From contig NZ_JACHGN010000013.1 in the NCBI RefSeq assembly GCF_014202315.1, positions 248,001 through 312,000 of the forward strand: DNA of 64,000 bases, written 5' to 3'. Origin of the DNA: Thermocatellispora tengchongensis (GTDB lineage: Bacteria; Actinomycetota; Actinomycetes; Streptosporangiales; Streptosporangiaceae). Positions 26,158 through 37,154 of the stretch are shown piece after piece. Each line of letters starts with the position of its first letter. Position 1 is the stretch's first letter. The notes under the pieces are model-generated. The model was not told where the DNA came from. It made no database searches and saw nothing but the letters and a program-made list of their open reading frames with translations. The translations under genes and the position numbers were made by a program.

Positions 26158-27508
26158 ATGTCACGAAGATCGCGGTTATGGTGGGCCGCGTCCCTGACCA
26201 TCGCCGTCGGCGGGATGGCCGCCAGTCTGTCAACGTCGGAATTCGGCTGGATGTACTTCGGCTCCGGCGCGTCCTGTCCCGGCAGTGAGTTCTACTCCGG
26301 GGAGCAGAATCCCCTGTGGGACGTGGCCGCGTACGTACCGATCCTGTCGTATGGGGCCGTGCCGATGGTGGCCCTCGGGTTCGCCGCGCATTGGCTGGGC
26401 ACGCGCGTGGGCCGCGCCCGGATCGGGCGGGTGACCGCGCGGGCCATGGCCGCCATCGCGCTTGTGGTGCATGGCGTCGGCCCGCTGGCCTTCCTCGTGG
26501 ACGTGGCAGGCGACCGCGTATGTCTCTACTCCGAGTGGGGCGGGCCCGAGGGCGCCTGGTTCTCCATCGGGCCGAACGTGGTGGCCGTGGGCGCCGCGCT
26601 GTGCGTGTTCGCCGCCGTGCGCCGGCCCCGCCACCGGCTACGCGCCCTGCTGGGGAGACTGGTGCGGGCGCGCTGGGTACGGCGGACGGTCGCGTGCGGC
26701 GGCGCTGGCCGTGGTGGGGCTGGTACCGGTGGCCGACCTGGGTTCGGGTCCCATCGCCAGGGAGTGCCCGCCCATCACTCCGGACACGCCGCGGGTGCCG
26801 GTCGGTGAACAGGCGTTCCTGTGCGCCGCTCGCCGAGGTTACGGTTTCACCGCCGTGCCCGACCACGCCCTGCTCGCGTACGGCCGGGCGCAGTGCGCCG
26901 CCTACCCGCGCGTGGTGGACTACATGGACGTCATCGCATCGATCTGCCCGCCCGCCGCGGCCGACGTGCTGCGCGAGTCCAGCATCGCGGAAGCCGCGTA
27001 CGCCCGCCGGGACGCCGCCGTCCAGGCCATCTGCGACCGCTCCCGGCACCGGCCCCGGATCACGCCCGTCCGTGTGGCGCGGGTCCCGGAGTTCTCTGAG
27101 GTCGGCATGGAGGCGTGGGAGGACCATGAGGACTCCGCGGAGGACGTGTCCCTCATGCACGGGGACCTGGTGGGCAGCGCGCCGGGCTACCTGTCGATCG
27201 ACTTGTCCTCCGAGGCCGAGGCGTGCGTCACGGCGGAGGCGTACCGGCGCCGTCCGCCGGTGGAGGTCAAGGGCTGGGACAAGGTGATCGGGGTCGGCTA
27301 CCGCAGCCCCACCGGGGACTTCGTGCTCCGGGATCCGATGGCCGAGCCCGAGCTGCCGAACCTGGCCATCGTCGGCAAGGGCCACTACCGCGTACGGGTG
27401 CACTACCGCGAACCCGACTGGGAGGCGGACACCCCGCAGCACCTGCTGGTCATGATCTATCCGGGGCGGGGTGACCGGGTCATCGACCTGAAAAAGTCCT
27501 CTTCCTGA
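26158..27508 (+). pseudogene. Membrane protein with large extracytoplasmic domain, split by a frameshift
   Basis: The first frame (26158-about 26690) starts MSRRSRLWW and shows about four hydrophobic helices with cysteines in the loops. The second frame (about 26690-27508) continues with a fifth helix (ALAVVGLVPVADLG) and a 250-residue domain ending VMIYPGRGDRVIDL. The two frames meet at a GC-rich GCGTGCGGCGGCGC stretch, so one indel would restore a single protein. The final domain resembles the end of the broken gene at 49483-49925 (RYRMRVYA...VVYPGRSGKKIV), so this is a paralogous family. Function unknown. It could also be two separate genes. Confidence 0.5.
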
Positions 27509-27556
27509 GCAGCCCGTATCCCGGGGGCGGGACGCCACCGGGGTACGGGTGGGTGC

Positions 27557-27785
27557 TGGTCAGCCGATCCTGAGCCGGCCGAGGGTGAGCAGGCCGGAGT
27601 GCGTGTCCTGGGTCGTGTTGGCGAAGCGCAGGTCGTCGCCGCCGGGGAGGGGTTCACGACCCGCAGGGTGAGGTCGTAGTCGCCCTTGGCGAGGCCGCCG
27701 AGTTTGAGCTGGGTGGTCATCTCTGTGGGGGCCGCGCCGGGCTGGATGCCGGTGATCGTCCATGGGACCGTCCACCGATTGGCGT
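27557..27785 (-). pseudogene. C-terminal scrap of a DUF4832-type glycoside hydrolase
   Basis: The minus strand reads GLAKGDYDLTLRVVNPS and then, after a one-base shift, LRFANTTQD and LLTLGRLRIG before a stop. This matches the closing beta-domain of DUF4832/DUF4874 proteins as I remember them. Only about 75 codons survive, and the catalytic barrel is missing. It lies back-to-back with the next gene. Confidence 0.5.
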
Positions 27786-27787
27786 AG

Positions 27788-28801
27788 ATGCAGCTCAGGG
27801 GAATCAACTACGACACGGGGTTCGGTGGCGCGGTCGGTGACCGGTTGCGGATCGATTTCGACCCCGATGTGATACGGCGAGAGTTGGAGATCATCGCGGC
27901 AGACCTGCACTGCGATGCGGTCCGGATCAGCGGGGACGATCCGGACCGCATCGCACTGGCCGCGCATGCCGCCGTCGATGCGGGGCTGCGGGTGTGGTTC
28001 GCGCCGTTCCCGATGGACCTGACGCCGGCGCAACTGCTGCCCTACTTCGAAAACTGTGCCAAGAGCGCGGAGGAGATCCGGGTGCGCGACCCGGAGACCG
28101 TGCTTGTGCTGGGCTGTGAGATGTCACTGTTCTGCACCGGCTTTGTGCCGGGTGCGTACCTGATGGAACGCATCCAGAACGCGATGAACCCGCAGGCCTG
28201 GGCCGGCCACACCCCCAAGATGGACTTCAACGAGATGTTGCGCGGCGTTGCCGGGGGCGCGCGGGAGCACTTCAGAGGGAAGGTCACTTATGCCTCGGGG
28301 GAGTGGGAGGACATCGACTGGTCAGGATTCGACTTCACCGCGGTCGATCTGTATCGCTCCGCGGACAACGCCGCCGAGTACCCCCGAATCGTGCGGAACT
28401 TCGGCACGCACGGAAAGCCCTTGGTGATCACGGAGTTCGGCTGCTGCACCTACCGTGGCGCGGCGGAGGCCGGTGGAACGGGCTGGACCATCGTCGACCA
28501 CTCGGCGACACCCCGAGTGCTGAACGGCGACTACGTCCGCGACGAGTCCGTTCAGGTGGCGTACTTTCACGAGCTGATGGATGTCTTCGAGGCCGAGGAC
28601 GTGCACGGCGCCTTCTGGTTCACCTTCGCCGGCTACGAAGCCCCGTTCGATCCCGAACCGAAGCGCGACCTCGACATGGCGAGCTACGGCGTCGTCAAAG
28701 TCCTCAAAGGACGGAAGGGTACGCGCTATCCCGACATGGCGTGGGAGCCCAAGCAGGTCTTCGACGCCCTCGCGAGCCGATTCGGCGCGCCCAGGATCTA
28801 G
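27788..28801 (+). CDS. TIM-barrel glycosidase-like protein (often labelled abortive infection protein)
   Basis: 337 residues with the alternating strand-helix pattern of a (beta/alpha)8 barrel. It starts at RGINYDTG and has acidic strand ends at CDAVRISGDD, VLVLGCEMSLFC, TAVDLYRSADN, LVITEFGCC and FWFTFAGYE, where the E/D residues are placed like glycosidase catalytic acids. Related actinobacterial proteins are often named abortive infection protein without proof, to my knowledge. No signal peptide is visible. The stop TAG at 28799-28801 coincides with the TA at which an IS630 end (GTGCTGTGACGG) begins, so the original C-terminus may have been altered by that insertion. Confidence 0.6.
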   Translation: MQLRGINYDTGFGGAVGDRLRIDFDPDVIRRELEIIAADLHCDAVRISGDDPDRIALAAHAAVDAGLRVWFAPFPMDLTPAQLLPYFENCAKSAEEIRVRDPETVLVLGCEMSLFCTGFVPGAYLMERIQNAMNPQAWAGHTPKMDFNEMLRGVAGGAREHFRGKVTYASGEWEDIDWSGFDFTAVDLYRSADNAAEYPRIVRNFGTHGKPLVITEFGCCTYRGAAEAGGTGWTIVDHSATPRVLNGDYVRDESVQVAYFHELMDVFEAEDVHGAFWFTFAGYEAPFDPEPKRDLDMASYGVVKVLKGRKGTRYPDMAWEPKQVFDALASRFGAPRI

Positions 28802-28841
28802 TGCTGTGACGGGAAACGATCACCGGGTTGGGTAACGGGCT

Positions 28842-29171
28842 TCAGGCTGCGGAAGCCAGAGGTCGGCCGCCCGAGCGGATGCCTTTCTCGCTGCGGATGC
28901 GGGCGCGTTCGCGGCGTTGGGCGGCCAGCACGTCGGGGTGGCGGGTGTGGGCGTTGCGCCAGCGTAGGTAGGCGTGTAGGGCGCGGGTCTGGACGGTGTG
29001 GTTGGGATGGTTGGAGTTGGCCAGGGCGAACTGGCGCAACGGTCCGAAGTGCGCCTCGATCGGATTGGCCCACGAGGCGTAGGTCGGCGTGAATAGCAGC
29101 CTGACCTTGTTCTTCTCGGCCCACGCGCGGACACGCCGGTTCTTGTGCGCCGACAGGTTGTCCAGGATCAC
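28842..29171 (-). mobile_element. IS630-family transposase, C-terminal fragment
   Basis: About 109 residues of the DDE domain remain, including LDNLSAHK (second catalytic Asp) and FTPTYASWANPIEAHF, which holds the final Glu. The N-terminal HTH and the first Asp are lost where the Tn3 remnant begins at 29172. The right end runs to about 28802, next to a TA dinucleotide typical of IS630 targets. Confidence 0.85.
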
Positions 29172-31216
29172 GTAGATCGGGGCGCCGGCTGCCCCGGCTG
29201 GAGCGGGCCTCCAAGCTGGTGGCCAAGGCCGGCCGCGTCCTGGTCGACCAGCTCGACCAGCTCGACCTGGTCGACCAGGAGGGCGCGGACCTCAATGTGG
29301 CAGCGATGTGGACCGCAGTTGCCGAGATCGCCGGCGCCAGCAAGGAGCAGGTCCGTGCGGCGCTGGAAGTGGTGGAGGAGTTGGTCCCCGAGTCCGACGG
29401 CGCGGCCGAGGCGGCGATGCGGGCCGCGCTGGTGGAGAAGTACAACACGGTGCACCCGTTCCTGAGGCTGCTGGGCGAGTCCAAGGCGCTGTCAGCGGCA
29501 CCGTGGGCGGCGCGTTCTGGCCGCGGTACGCCGGCTGCCGGAGCTGTTGCGGCGGCAGGTGAGCAAGAAGCCGCTGCTGCCCAAGGAGTTCGACGCCGCG
29601 CTGGTGACCGCGTCGTGGAAGCGGACGGTGTATGCCAACCCGGACCTGCCGCAGGGCGCGGTGGATCGTGACGCGTACGTGGTGTGCGTGCTGGAGCACC
29701 TGATGCGGGCCCTGACGATCAGGGACGTGTTCGCCTCGCCGTCGCTGCGCTGGGCCGACCCGCGCTCGCATCTGCTGGCCGGGGCGCAGTGGGAGGCGAT
29801 CGCCGAGGACGTGCTGGCTTCCCTGTCGCTCACCGATCCCGTCCAGAAGCATCTGAACGACAAGGTCCTGGCCCTGGACGCGGCCTGGAAGCAGATGGCC
29901 GCCCGGCTGGAGGAGGCGGGCGAGGACGCGCTGGTCTCGGTGGTGACCCCGGCCGGCGGCGGGCGGGCCCGGCTGTCGGTGGAGAAGCTCGGCGCGCTCG
30001 GCGAGAGCGAGTCGCTGGCGTGGCTGCGGGCCGCCTGCCAGGCCATGTTGCCCCGCGTCGACCTGCCGGAACTGCTGCTGGAGGTGCACGCCTGGACCGG
30101 GTACGTGGACGCGTACGTGCACCTGGCCGACATCTCCACCCGCATGAACGACCTGCCGAGATCGCCGGTGGCGCTGTTGATCAGCGAGGCCTGCAACGTC
30201 GGATTGGCGCCGGTGATCAAGGCCGGGTGCCGGCGTCGGTGGACGGGCTGCGGTTCGTCGTCCCGATCAAGACCATCAACGCCGGGCCCTCGCCCAAGTA
30301 CTACGGCTACAAACGCGGTATCACCTGGCTCAACGCAGTCAATGATCAAGTAACGGGGATCGGGCAGATGGTCGTGCCGGGCACCCCGCGCGATTCTCTC
30401 TACATCCTGGACTGCCTGATCAACCTGGACGCCGGGCCGAAACCCGAGGTGGTCACGACCGACCAGGCCAGCGACAGCGACATGGTGTTCGGGATCTTCT
30501 CCATGCTCGGCTACCGCTTCGCCGACCTGGGCGACCAGCGGTTCTGGCGCGCCGAGCTGTCCGACGGCACCACCAGCGCATACGGGGTGCTGGAGGCGAT
30601 CGCCCGGAACAAGCTGAACACCAAGAAGGTGATCACCCAGTGGCCGGACGTGCTCCGCGTCGCCGGATCCCTGGTGACCAACCAGGTGCGCGGCTACGAC
30701 CTGCTGCGCATATTCGCCCGCCAGGGCTCTCCGACGCCGCTGGGGCAGGCGTTCGCCGAGTACGGCCGTATCGACAAGACGATGCACCTACTGAGCATGC
30801 TGGACCCGATGGATTCCAGCTATCGCCGGAGCCTGGGCAAGCAGTTGTCGGTCCAGGAGTCCCGGCACCGCCTGGCCCGCAAGATCTGCCACGGCAACTC
30901 CGGCCGGATCCGGCAGGCATATCGGGAAGGCCAGGAGGACCAACTGGCAGCTCTGGGACTTGTCGTCAATGCCGTCGTGTTGTGGAACTTACGGTATCTG
31001 TCGGCGATCCTGGACCAGTTACACGCCCAGGGTGTGCCGGTCAAGGACGAGGACGTGGCGCGGCTGTCCCCTCTGGGCCACGCCCACCTCAACTGCCCGG
31101 GCCGCTACGCGATCGCTTCCTCGGCCCCGGACAAGGGCCTGCGGCCGCTCGGCGCGGCGGCGCTGCCCGAGGTCAGTGCCGCCAGCGCCACTGTCGTGGA
31201 CCAGGACGGCGTCTGA
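29172..31216 (+). mobile_element. tnpA: Tn3-family transposase, degenerate (three frames)
   Basis: The Tn3 transposase can be followed through three reading frames. 29172-29500 has the linker region (KAGRVLVDQLDQL). 29547-30230 has the central region with LRWADPRSHLL and WEAIAEDVLASL. 30230-31216 has the C-terminal catalytic domain with VVTTDQASDSDMVFG and IRQAYREGQEDQLAALGLV, ending in a normal-looking stop. About 300 N-terminal residues are absent, cut at the IS630 remnant. At least two frameshifts make it inactive. No terminal inverted repeats could be identified. Bases 31217-31406 contain nothing I can name. Confidence 0.85.
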
Positions 31217-31406
31217 AGCGCCGACCGTTCGCATCCCGGTGACGTGAAGTGGCCGCTGGTGATGTCGGCGGTCGGTGATCTCTTTGTTGTCGATGCCATC
31301 CACGGCCGAGCAACGGTGGCCAGGTTCACCACGCGGACGCCGCCGTCCTGCGTCCAGAAGACGAACACCGCTGCCTGTCGGCCATCAGCGCCTCTCTGGG
31401 GCTGAT

Positions 31407-32990
31407 TCAGGCGGAGGGCATCAGGTCACGGCGGCGCAGGAACGCCAGCCCCGCCGCGGTCAGGGTGATGGCCACCACAGTCAGCCCTAGCAGTGGCGCT
31501 GCTGGTGACGAGGCGCCGCCCAGTAGCATCGCCGGCACGTGCATGAACGGCGAGAGGTCGAGGATGATCCCGGTGGCCAGCTTGAACTCCGCCAGCAGAT
31601 CCACGACCAGGAAGAGACCGAGCGCGGTCCAGCTCACGGCCGCCGCCAGCCGTGGCAACAGGCCGAACATCAGCGTCGCGATCCCGGCCACGGTCCAGAC
31701 CGCGGGCAGGTAGGCCAGCGTAGCCCCGGTGACGCGGGCCACGTCGCCGTCGAAGGTGAGCCCCGCCACCGCGCCCAGCACGGTCAGCAGCAGCACCGGG
31801 CTCATGACGGCGAACACCAAGTGGCTCAGCGCCCAGCGCAGCCGGCCGACGGGGGTGGACAACAGCAGCTCGGCCCGGCCCGCCGCCTCCTCCGCACGGG
31901 CGCGCAGCGCCGACACCAGCGCCGCTCCCGCGACGAGCTGGCTGAGCACGTACATCACGAACGTGAAGAACACATCCGAGAGCCCGGCCTCGGCGCCACC
32001 GAGGGTCGCGGCCAGCTCCCGGAACTGCGGCGTGTCCAGCTGGGTGTTCAGCCCGCGCGCCGCCACGCCGAGCAGGGCGCCCAGCGCTCCGAATCCGATC
32101 GCGAAGCCCGCCAGGGTGCCGCGATGCAGGCGAGCGGCCAGGCCGAACGCGCCCGGCAAAGTTCCCTCGGCGGGTCCGGGGCGGGCGGGAATCAGGCCGC
32201 CGGCCACGTCACGCCGCGTGGACAGCGCGAACGCCGCCGCCGCCAGCGCGGTGACGAACACCGCGATCAGCCCCAGCACCCACCACTGGTCGCCGGCGTA
32301 GGGTTTGGTCAGCCGGACCCAGCCGAACGGCGTCAGCCACGCCAGCCAGCCGATGCCGCCGGTGTCGGCCAGCGAGCGCAGCGCGAACAGCAGGCCGCCG
32401 ATGGCGATCGCGATGCCGCGCGCCGTACCGGAGGACGCGGTGAGCTGCCCGGTGATGGCGGCCACGGCCGCGAACGCCCAGCCGCCCGCGGCCGTGGACA
32501 GCCCGAACAGCAGCGAGGAACCCGCGGGCAGGCCGCCCGCGACCAGGGCGGGCATCGACAGCAGACCGTGCAGCAGGTTGGCGGCCAGCACGACCGCGAG
32601 CGCGGCGGCCAGCGGGGCGTGACGGCCGATGACACCCGAGGCCAGCAGTTCGCGCCGGCCGGTCTCCTCCTCGACGCGGGTGTGCCTGATCATCAGCAGG
32701 ATGCTGATGAGCCCGCCGAACAGCGCGAGAGAGGAGCCGAGCGTCCACGCGGTCAGGCCGCCAACGCTCGCGTCATAGATGGGGCCGCGCATGGCCAGCT
32801 GCGCGGGGTTGCTCGCCGAGGCCGCCGCGAAGGAGTCGCGGGCGGCCTGGTCGGCGTACAGGTCGGTGGTGGCGGAGGCGATGCTCGCCGGCAGCAGCGC
32901 GGTGATCACGATCCACACCGGCAGCAGGACGCGGTCCCTGCGCAGGATGAGCCGGATCAGTGTCCCGGTGCCGGTCATGGTGCCGGTCAT
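31407..32990 (-). CDS. ABC exporter permease (antibiotic-export type)
   Basis: Membrane half of an ABC exporter. The 527 residues carry about twelve hydrophobic segments in two similar halves, each opening with a cytoplasmic [15 protein letters not shown]-like or [15 protein letters not shown]-like helix. That repeat is typical of the large actinobacterial permeases related to tetronasin exporters. The start ATG overlaps the ATPase stop by 4 bp, so the two form one transporter operon under the adjacent TetR. The substrate cannot be told from sequence; export of a toxic small molecule is likely. Confidence 0.85.
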   Translation of the reverse strand: MTGTMTGTGTLIRLILRRDRVLLPVWIVITALLPASIASATTDLYADQAARDSFAAASASNPAQLAMRGPIYDASVGGLTAWTLGSSLALFGGLISILLMIRHTRVEEETGRRELLASGVIGRHAPLAAALAVVLAANLLHGLLSMPALVAGGLPAGSSLLFGLSTAAGGWAFAAVAAITGQLTASSGTARGIAIAIGGLLFALRSLADTGGIGWLAWLTPFGWVRLTKPYAGDQWWVLGLIAVFVTALAAAAFALSTRRDVAGGLIPARPGPAEGTLPGAFGLAARLHRGTLAGFAIGFGALGALLGVAARGLNTQLDTPQFRELAATLGGAEAGLSDVFFTFVMYVLSQLVAGAALVSALRARAEEAAGRAELLLSTPVGRLRWALSHLVFAVMSPVLLLTVLGAVAGLTFDGDVARVTGATLAYLPAVWTVAGIATLMFGLLPRLAAAVSWTALGLFLVVDLLAEFKLATGIILDLSPFMHVPAMLLGGASSPAAPLLGLTVVAITLTAAGLAFLRRRDLMPSA

Positions 32991-33877
32991 CTGGCGGCTC
33001 CCTCGTAGTGGCGCAGGAACAGTTCCTCCAGCGTCGGCGGCTGCGTGGTCAAGGTGCGTACGCCCGCTCTGGCGAGCTCGGCGAGCACCGCGGTGAGCGC
33101 GTCACCGTCGACCTGGCAGCGCAGCCGCGCGCCGTCCACGGTCAGGTTGTGTACGCCGGGCAGGGTGGCCAGCCCGGGAGCGGGCCCGATCAGCTCGGCG
33201 GTCACCGACGTGCGGGTGAGGTGGCGCAGGTCGGCGAGGGTGCCGGACTCGACGGTACGGCCGGCGCGGACGATGCTGACGCGGTCGCACAGCGTCTCCA
33301 CCTCCGACAGGATGTGGCTGGACAGCAGCACCGTGCGGCCGTCGCGCTTCTCCCGCAGGACACACTCGTTGAAGACCGCCTCCATGAGCGGGTCCAGGCC
33401 CGAGGTCGGCTCGTCCAGGATCAGCAGTTCGACGTCGGAGGCGAAGGCGGCCACCAGCGCCACCTTCTGCCGGTTGCCCTTGGAGTAAGTGCGGCACTTC
33501 TTGCGCGGGTCGAGCTCGAAGCGCTCCAGCAGCTCGGCGCGCTGCCTGGGGTCCAGGCCGCCACGGGCCCTGCCCAGCAGGTCGATGACCTCGCCGCCGG
33601 TCAGCGAGGGCCACAGGGTGACGTCGCCGGGCACGTAGGCGAGCCTTCGGTGCAGTTCGGTGGCGTCGCGCCAGGGGTCGCCGCCGAGTAACGCGACCTG
33701 GCCGCCGTCGGCGCGCATCTGGCCGAGCAGGATACGTATCGTGGTGGTCTTGCCGGCACCGTTGGGCCCGAGGAAGCCGTGCACCTCGCCCGTCTTGACG
33801 GTGAGGTCGAGCCCGTCCAGGGCCCTGGCCCGGCCGAAGCTCTTGACCAGGCCCCCCACGTGCACTGCGGCGTTCAT
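32987..33877 (-). CDS. ABC transporter ATP-binding subunit
   Basis: Powers the neighbouring permease. It has a complete nucleotide-binding domain: Walker [11 protein letters not shown], signature YSKGNRQK (a variant of LSGGQ), Walker B LLILDEP and the switch His in LLSSHI. A C-terminal 80-residue domain follows, as in drug-exporting ATPases such as DrrA. The length is 296 residues. ATG 33877 follows GAGGGACAACG and overlaps the tetR stop by 4 bp, so regulator, ATPase and permease are one transcription unit. Confidence 0.93.
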   Translation of the reverse strand: MNAAVHVGGLVKSFGRARALDGLDLTVKTGEVHGFLGPNGAGKTTTIRILLGQMRADGGQVALLGGDPWRDATELHRRLAYVPGDVTLWPSLTGGEVIDLLGRARGGLDPRQRAELLERFELDPRKKCRTYSKGNRQKVALVAAFASDVELLILDEPTSGLDPLMEAVFNECVLREKRDGRTVLLSSHILSEVETLCDRVSIVRAGRTVESGTLADLRHLTRTSVTAELIGPAPGLATLPGVHNLTVDGARLRCQVDGDALTAVLAELARAGVRTLTTQPPTLEELFLRHYEGAAR

Positions 33878-34518
33878 CGTTGTCCCTCGACCTTCTCCAG
33901 GCCCGTCCGCGCCTGGTCGAACAGCTCGCGGCCGAGGAATTCCGGTCTGATCAGATCGAGCTGGGCCTTGCCGACGCGTAGCGCGCCTTGCGGGGCGTAC
34001 AGGTCCGTGCCCAGCGCGCGGGAGACGTGCTCGTGCAGCACCGTGATGCCGAGCTTCATCGCGGTCAGTACGGTCGCGCGGGCGCGATGGTCGGCCTCGG
34101 AGCGGTCGTCGTCGGCGAGATGCTCCTCCGTCACGCTGACGAGTTCGTCGAACATGGCGGCGGCTGCGGGGGAACCGTCCACCAGCGCGCGGCCGAGGTA
34201 TTTCATCAAGGGCGGCGCGGTTCGGTGGACGTTCTCGATGAATTCGGGCTTGTCCAGGTTGTGGTCGGTGACGCCGACGGTGACCTGCTCGCGCAGGTAG
34301 CTGAGGACGTACTCGTCGCAAGCCTGTCTCAGCGCTTCCTTGGTGCCGAAGTGGTGCTGCACCAGGCCGGGCGAGACTTTTGCGGCCTCGGCGATCCCAC
34401 GGATGGTGGTGGCCTTGACCCCCTGCTCGGCGAACAGCGCCATCGCGGCGTCGCGGATGCGGGCGCGCGTCGTCAGGTCCTCTTCAGAAATTGGTCGCAC
34501 GTCCAAGAGTCTATACAA
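33874..34518 (-). CDS. TetR-family repressor of the ABC exporter
   Basis: 214 residues with an N-terminal helix-turn-helix ([21 protein letters not shown]) and an alpha-helical ligand domain that I cannot assign. It is first in the operon and probably represses it, being released by the exported compound. The start at 34518 lies inside the putative operator region (34513-34544), implying a very short or absent 5' leader. A GTG eight codons in is an alternative start. Confidence 0.88.
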   Translation of the reverse strand: MYRLLDVRPISEEDLTTRARIRDAAMALFAEQGVKATTIRGIAEAAKVSPGLVQHHFGTKEALRQACDEYVLSYLREQVTVGVTDHNLDKPEFIENVHRTAPPLMKYLGRALVDGSPAAAAMFDELVSVTEEHLADDDRSEADHRARATVLTAMKLGITVLHEHVSRALGTDLYAPQGALRVGKAQLDLIRPEFLGRELFDQARTGLEKVEGQR

Positions 34519-34544
34519 ACGTATCGGTCGCCATACGAACGTTC
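34513..34544. promoter_or_regulatory. Putative TetR operator with repeated half-sites
   Basis: ATACAAACGTAT (34513-34524, arms ATAC/GTAT) is followed 8 bp later by the near copy ATACGAACGTTC (34533-34544). The position at the operon start suggests autoregulation. Beyond it, 34545-34799 shows no gene. Confidence 0.45.
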
Positions 34545-34799
34545 AGCACATCAACCACCACAAGTCGCGATCTCCGGCTTGCGCATCTGGGGCACCCTTG
34601 GCGAAGGTCTCACTTTGGCGGGAGATGTCTCCGTGCGAGACCGGGGCAGTGTCGCCGCCGCTCCATCCCGTTGACCGCCGCGCGACGTATGGAGCCGCTA
34701 CACCGCCGGGCAACACGGATGGTCACAACTCGCGACAGTTGCATAGGCGGGCCCACCAGTACGGGTACGGCGCCCAAAGAGGTTTCGGGATAACTGTTG

Positions 34800-35746
34800 T
34801 TATCTGGCCAGTGGTTTGGTCAAGCCACCCGCGCGTGAACGCCTCGGAACATGCGCGGCCGGCAGCGCCAGCGCGAGCGGCAGCACGACCAGGGAGTTGC
34901 GGGTGGCGCCGGTGAACACGATCGCCCGCGCGGCCGGTACGTCCAGCCGGAACAGGCGGCCGACAGCGAGGCCGGCGACGGCCATCACGACCAGGAACAG
35001 CACGTAGAACGGCACCACGGCGGCGACCGCGGCCAGGTTGCCGTCCAGCTTGGGCACCTGGGAGGCGACCACCGTGATCAGGGTGGCCGCCATCAGCGGC
35101 ACCATCGCCGTCCCCGCCCCGTGGGCGACCGCGCGCCCGGCCGGGCGGCGGGCCGCCCACGCCTGGGTGGGCCAGGCCAGCGCCAGCGGGACGACGATCA
35201 GCACCACAAACGCCTCGACGAACGGCCCCGGCTCGACGATGTGGGTCAGCTCGGCGCCCATGAACGCCACCAGCAGCACCGGCAACGCGACCATCTGGGC
35301 GAGCAGCAGCAGCGGCGTGGCGGCCAGCAGCCGCCGGCTGTCTCCTCCGGCCAGCCGGGAGAAGACGATCACGTAGTCGACGCACGGTGTCAGCAGCACC
35401 AGCAGCACGTCGAGGCGCACCGCCTGGTCGGCGGGCAGGAAGGCGAACATCGCCGCGACCACCAGCGGCACCACGGCGAAGTTCACCACCAGCGCGGCCG
35501 CCAGGAACCGACCCGCCCGTAGCGAGCGCACCAGTTCGGCCGCGGGCACTTGCAGGAACGTCACATACAGCAGAGCCGCCAGCACGGGGTTGATCGCATG
35601 CTCCAGCACCGGCCCCAGCCCCGGGGCGGCCCACCCCGCCACGGCCCGGCGGCGATCGGCCCCACGCAGATGGCGACCTGGTGCCGCTCCATCCCCGCCA
35701 CCAGCCCCGCTGCCGGGCCGGGCACCTGCTGTGCCTGTTGCGTCAC
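34800..35746 (-). pseudogene. ACR3-type arsenite efflux permease, frameshifted and C-truncated
   Basis: Related to ACR3/bile-acid-sodium symporter pumps. Eight hydrophobic helices remain, with family motifs LLYVTFLQVP, LLTPCVDYVIVFSRLAGGD and FTGATRNSLVVLPLALALP. The N-terminal GTG start (35746) and first 35 residues (MERHQVAICVGPIAAG) are one frame away from the rest, with the shift near 35645. The last helix is replaced by a short unrelated tail ending at 34800. Both defects suggest a dead pump. It lies downstream of the merR cluster on the same strand, with which it was probably co-transcribed. Confidence 0.75.
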
Positions 35747-35846
35747 CGCTCGTCTCCCGCTCGTGCCGTCCCATCGCCCGAGGTGACGGTACCGGCGCGG
35801 CCTGACCGGCGCAGGGCCGGGGGCGCGGAGCGTGCCGAGGTTGAGG

Positions 35847-36116
35847 TCAGCACCCGCAGCTGCTCCCACCACAGCCGCAGCCGGCTCCCATGACCACCCT
35901 GGCCGTGCGTGAGGTGCGGCGGCGGTGCAGCCACCACATGCCCGCCGCAGCGGCGATCAGCAGCCCGGCCACGGCCAGCAACGTCTGTTCGGCCAGCGCG
36001 GCACCGGCACCGGTGAGCAGCCCGGCGCCGATCAGCACCGGCAGGCCGCAGCAGGCCGCGCACGCCAGCACGGCCAGAGCGGCGGTGACCTTACTAGCGC
36101 AGCGGCGGCCCGCCAC
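35847..36116 (-). CDS. Small cysteine-rich membrane protein (MerT/MerC-like metal uptake)
   Basis: 89 residues with two transmembrane helices. The first contains ACAACCGLPVLIGAG, whose cysteine pair recalls the metal-binding helix of MerT/MerC. The tail ends GAGCGCGGSSCGC, a second metal-binding cluster. The GTG at 36116 lacks a well-spaced ribosome site. A better start (GTG 36214 after AAGGAG, 40 codons beginning MSTDHDDR) is one frame away, so the gene may carry an indel near 36080. It follows merR directly and probably passes metal ions across the membrane. Confidence 0.55.
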   Translation of the reverse strand: MAGRRCASKVTAALAVLACAACCGLPVLIGAGLLTGAGAALAEQTLLAVAGLLIAAAAGMWWLHRRRTSRTARVVMGAGCGCGGSSCGC

Positions 36117-36221
36117 CCTCGTTGGTGCCGCGCTCGCCCGGCCCGCTGCCGCGTCCGGCGAGAGGGACGGTGACGGGCCCGGCGGTGGACGCGCGGTCGT
36201 CGTGATCGGTGCTCACAGTGG

Positions 36222-36707
36222 TCAGCTCTCCTTGGGGGCGTTGGGGGCGTTGGGGGCACGGTGGCCTTCGGCCAGGTCGGCGAACGGCAGCGGACAGTCG
36301 GGGCAGGTGCAGTGGGTCAGGCTGTCGCAGCCCGCGCTGACCACCTGGACGAGCGCCGCCCGGATGGTGGTCAAGTCGGCGATCTTCGCCTCCACCTCGG
36401 CGATCTTGGCCTGGGCGCGCTCGCGCAGGTCCGGGGTGGGGTGCCCGCGCCTGCCGGTGTCCAGGAGCTCGGCCACCTCCTCCAGAGTGAAGCCGAGCCG
36501 CTGCGCCGCCTTGATCACCGTCAGCAGGGTGACGGTCTCAGGCGGGTAGGCACGATGCCCGCCGGGGCTGCGCGCCGGTTCGGCGATCAGCCCCCGGCGC
36601 TCGTAGTAACGCAAGGTCTGCAGGTTGACCCCGGCCTGCTCGGCCACCTGCCCGCTGCGCAGATACGACTCGCCCGGACCACCTTGCAGCACGATGTCCT
36701 GCCTCAC
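36222..36707 (-). CDS. merR: MerR-family metal-responsive regulator
   Basis: 161 residues with the MerR winged-helix start (RSGQVAEQAGVNLQTLRYYE), a long dimer helix and a C-terminal cysteine set (AGCDSLTHCTCPDCPLP) like that of mercury or related metal sensors. It should bind the palindromic, over-spaced promoter at 37510-37540 and activate the operon when metal is bound. The GTG start overlaps the rhodanese stop (GTGA). The exact metal cannot be decided; the cluster mixes mercury-type and arsenite-type genes. Confidence 0.85.
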   Translation of the reverse strand: MRQDIVLQGGPGESYLRSGQVAEQAGVNLQTLRYYERRGLIAEPARSPGGHRAYPPETVTLLTVIKAAQRLGFTLEEVAELLDTGRRGHPTPDLRERAQAKIAEVEAKIADLTTIRAALVQVVSAGCDSLTHCTCPDCPLPFADLAEGHRAPNAPNAPKES

Positions 36708-37093
36708 GACGGCCGCCCCGCCACGGCGGCCGCGTCGCTGATCGTGCTCACGGTCGTGGGCGTGCTCGCGCGGCTGCCCTCGAACGCCAGCCCGGCCTGC
36801 GCCCAATCCTTCTTGCCGCCCGTGTAGACGCGCACGTCGGCGTACCCGAGCCGGACGAACGCCGCAGCGGCTATCTTCGAGCGGTTGCAGTACGGGCCCG
36901 AGCAGTAGACCACCACCGGGGCGGCCCGATCGGGCGCCACCAGCCCGGCCAGCTCGGCCGACACCTGATCCGGCACGTTGCGCGCGCCAGGCAGGTGCTC
37001 GGCGGCGAAGGCGTCGGCCGGTAGCGCCTCCACCAGTTGCACGTCCCCGCTGTCCAGCAGCGCGAGCAGGTCCTCGCACGTGATGCGCTCCAT
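36704..37093 (-). CDS. Rhodanese-domain protein
   Basis: Single rhodanese domain of 129 residues. The active-site cysteine is in YCSGPYCNRS, which has the six-residue loop of sulfurtransferases, with GARNVP and the closing GGKKDWAQAG also present. ATG 37093 is used because AGGAGG lies just upstream. It may supply sulfur species or detoxify thiols during metal stress. It is co-transcribed with merR. Confidence 0.85.
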   Translation of the reverse strand: MERITCEDLLALLDSGDVQLVEALPADAFAAEHLPGARNVPDQVSAELAGLVAPDRAAPVVVYCSGPYCNRSKIAAAAFVRLGYADVRVYTGGKKDWAQAGLAFEGSRASTPTTVSTISDAAAVAGRPS

Positions 37094-37154
37094 CACCAAC
37101 CTCCTGTCCCGGCCGCGTTCTGTGGCCGGCTCACCAGCGCCTGACCCGAGCGCC

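Noticed and set aside
31539-33008. 489-codon frame opposite the ABC permease
   Set aside because: Gln/Arg-rich antisense shadow; the minus-strand permease has clear membrane helices and coupled neighbours.
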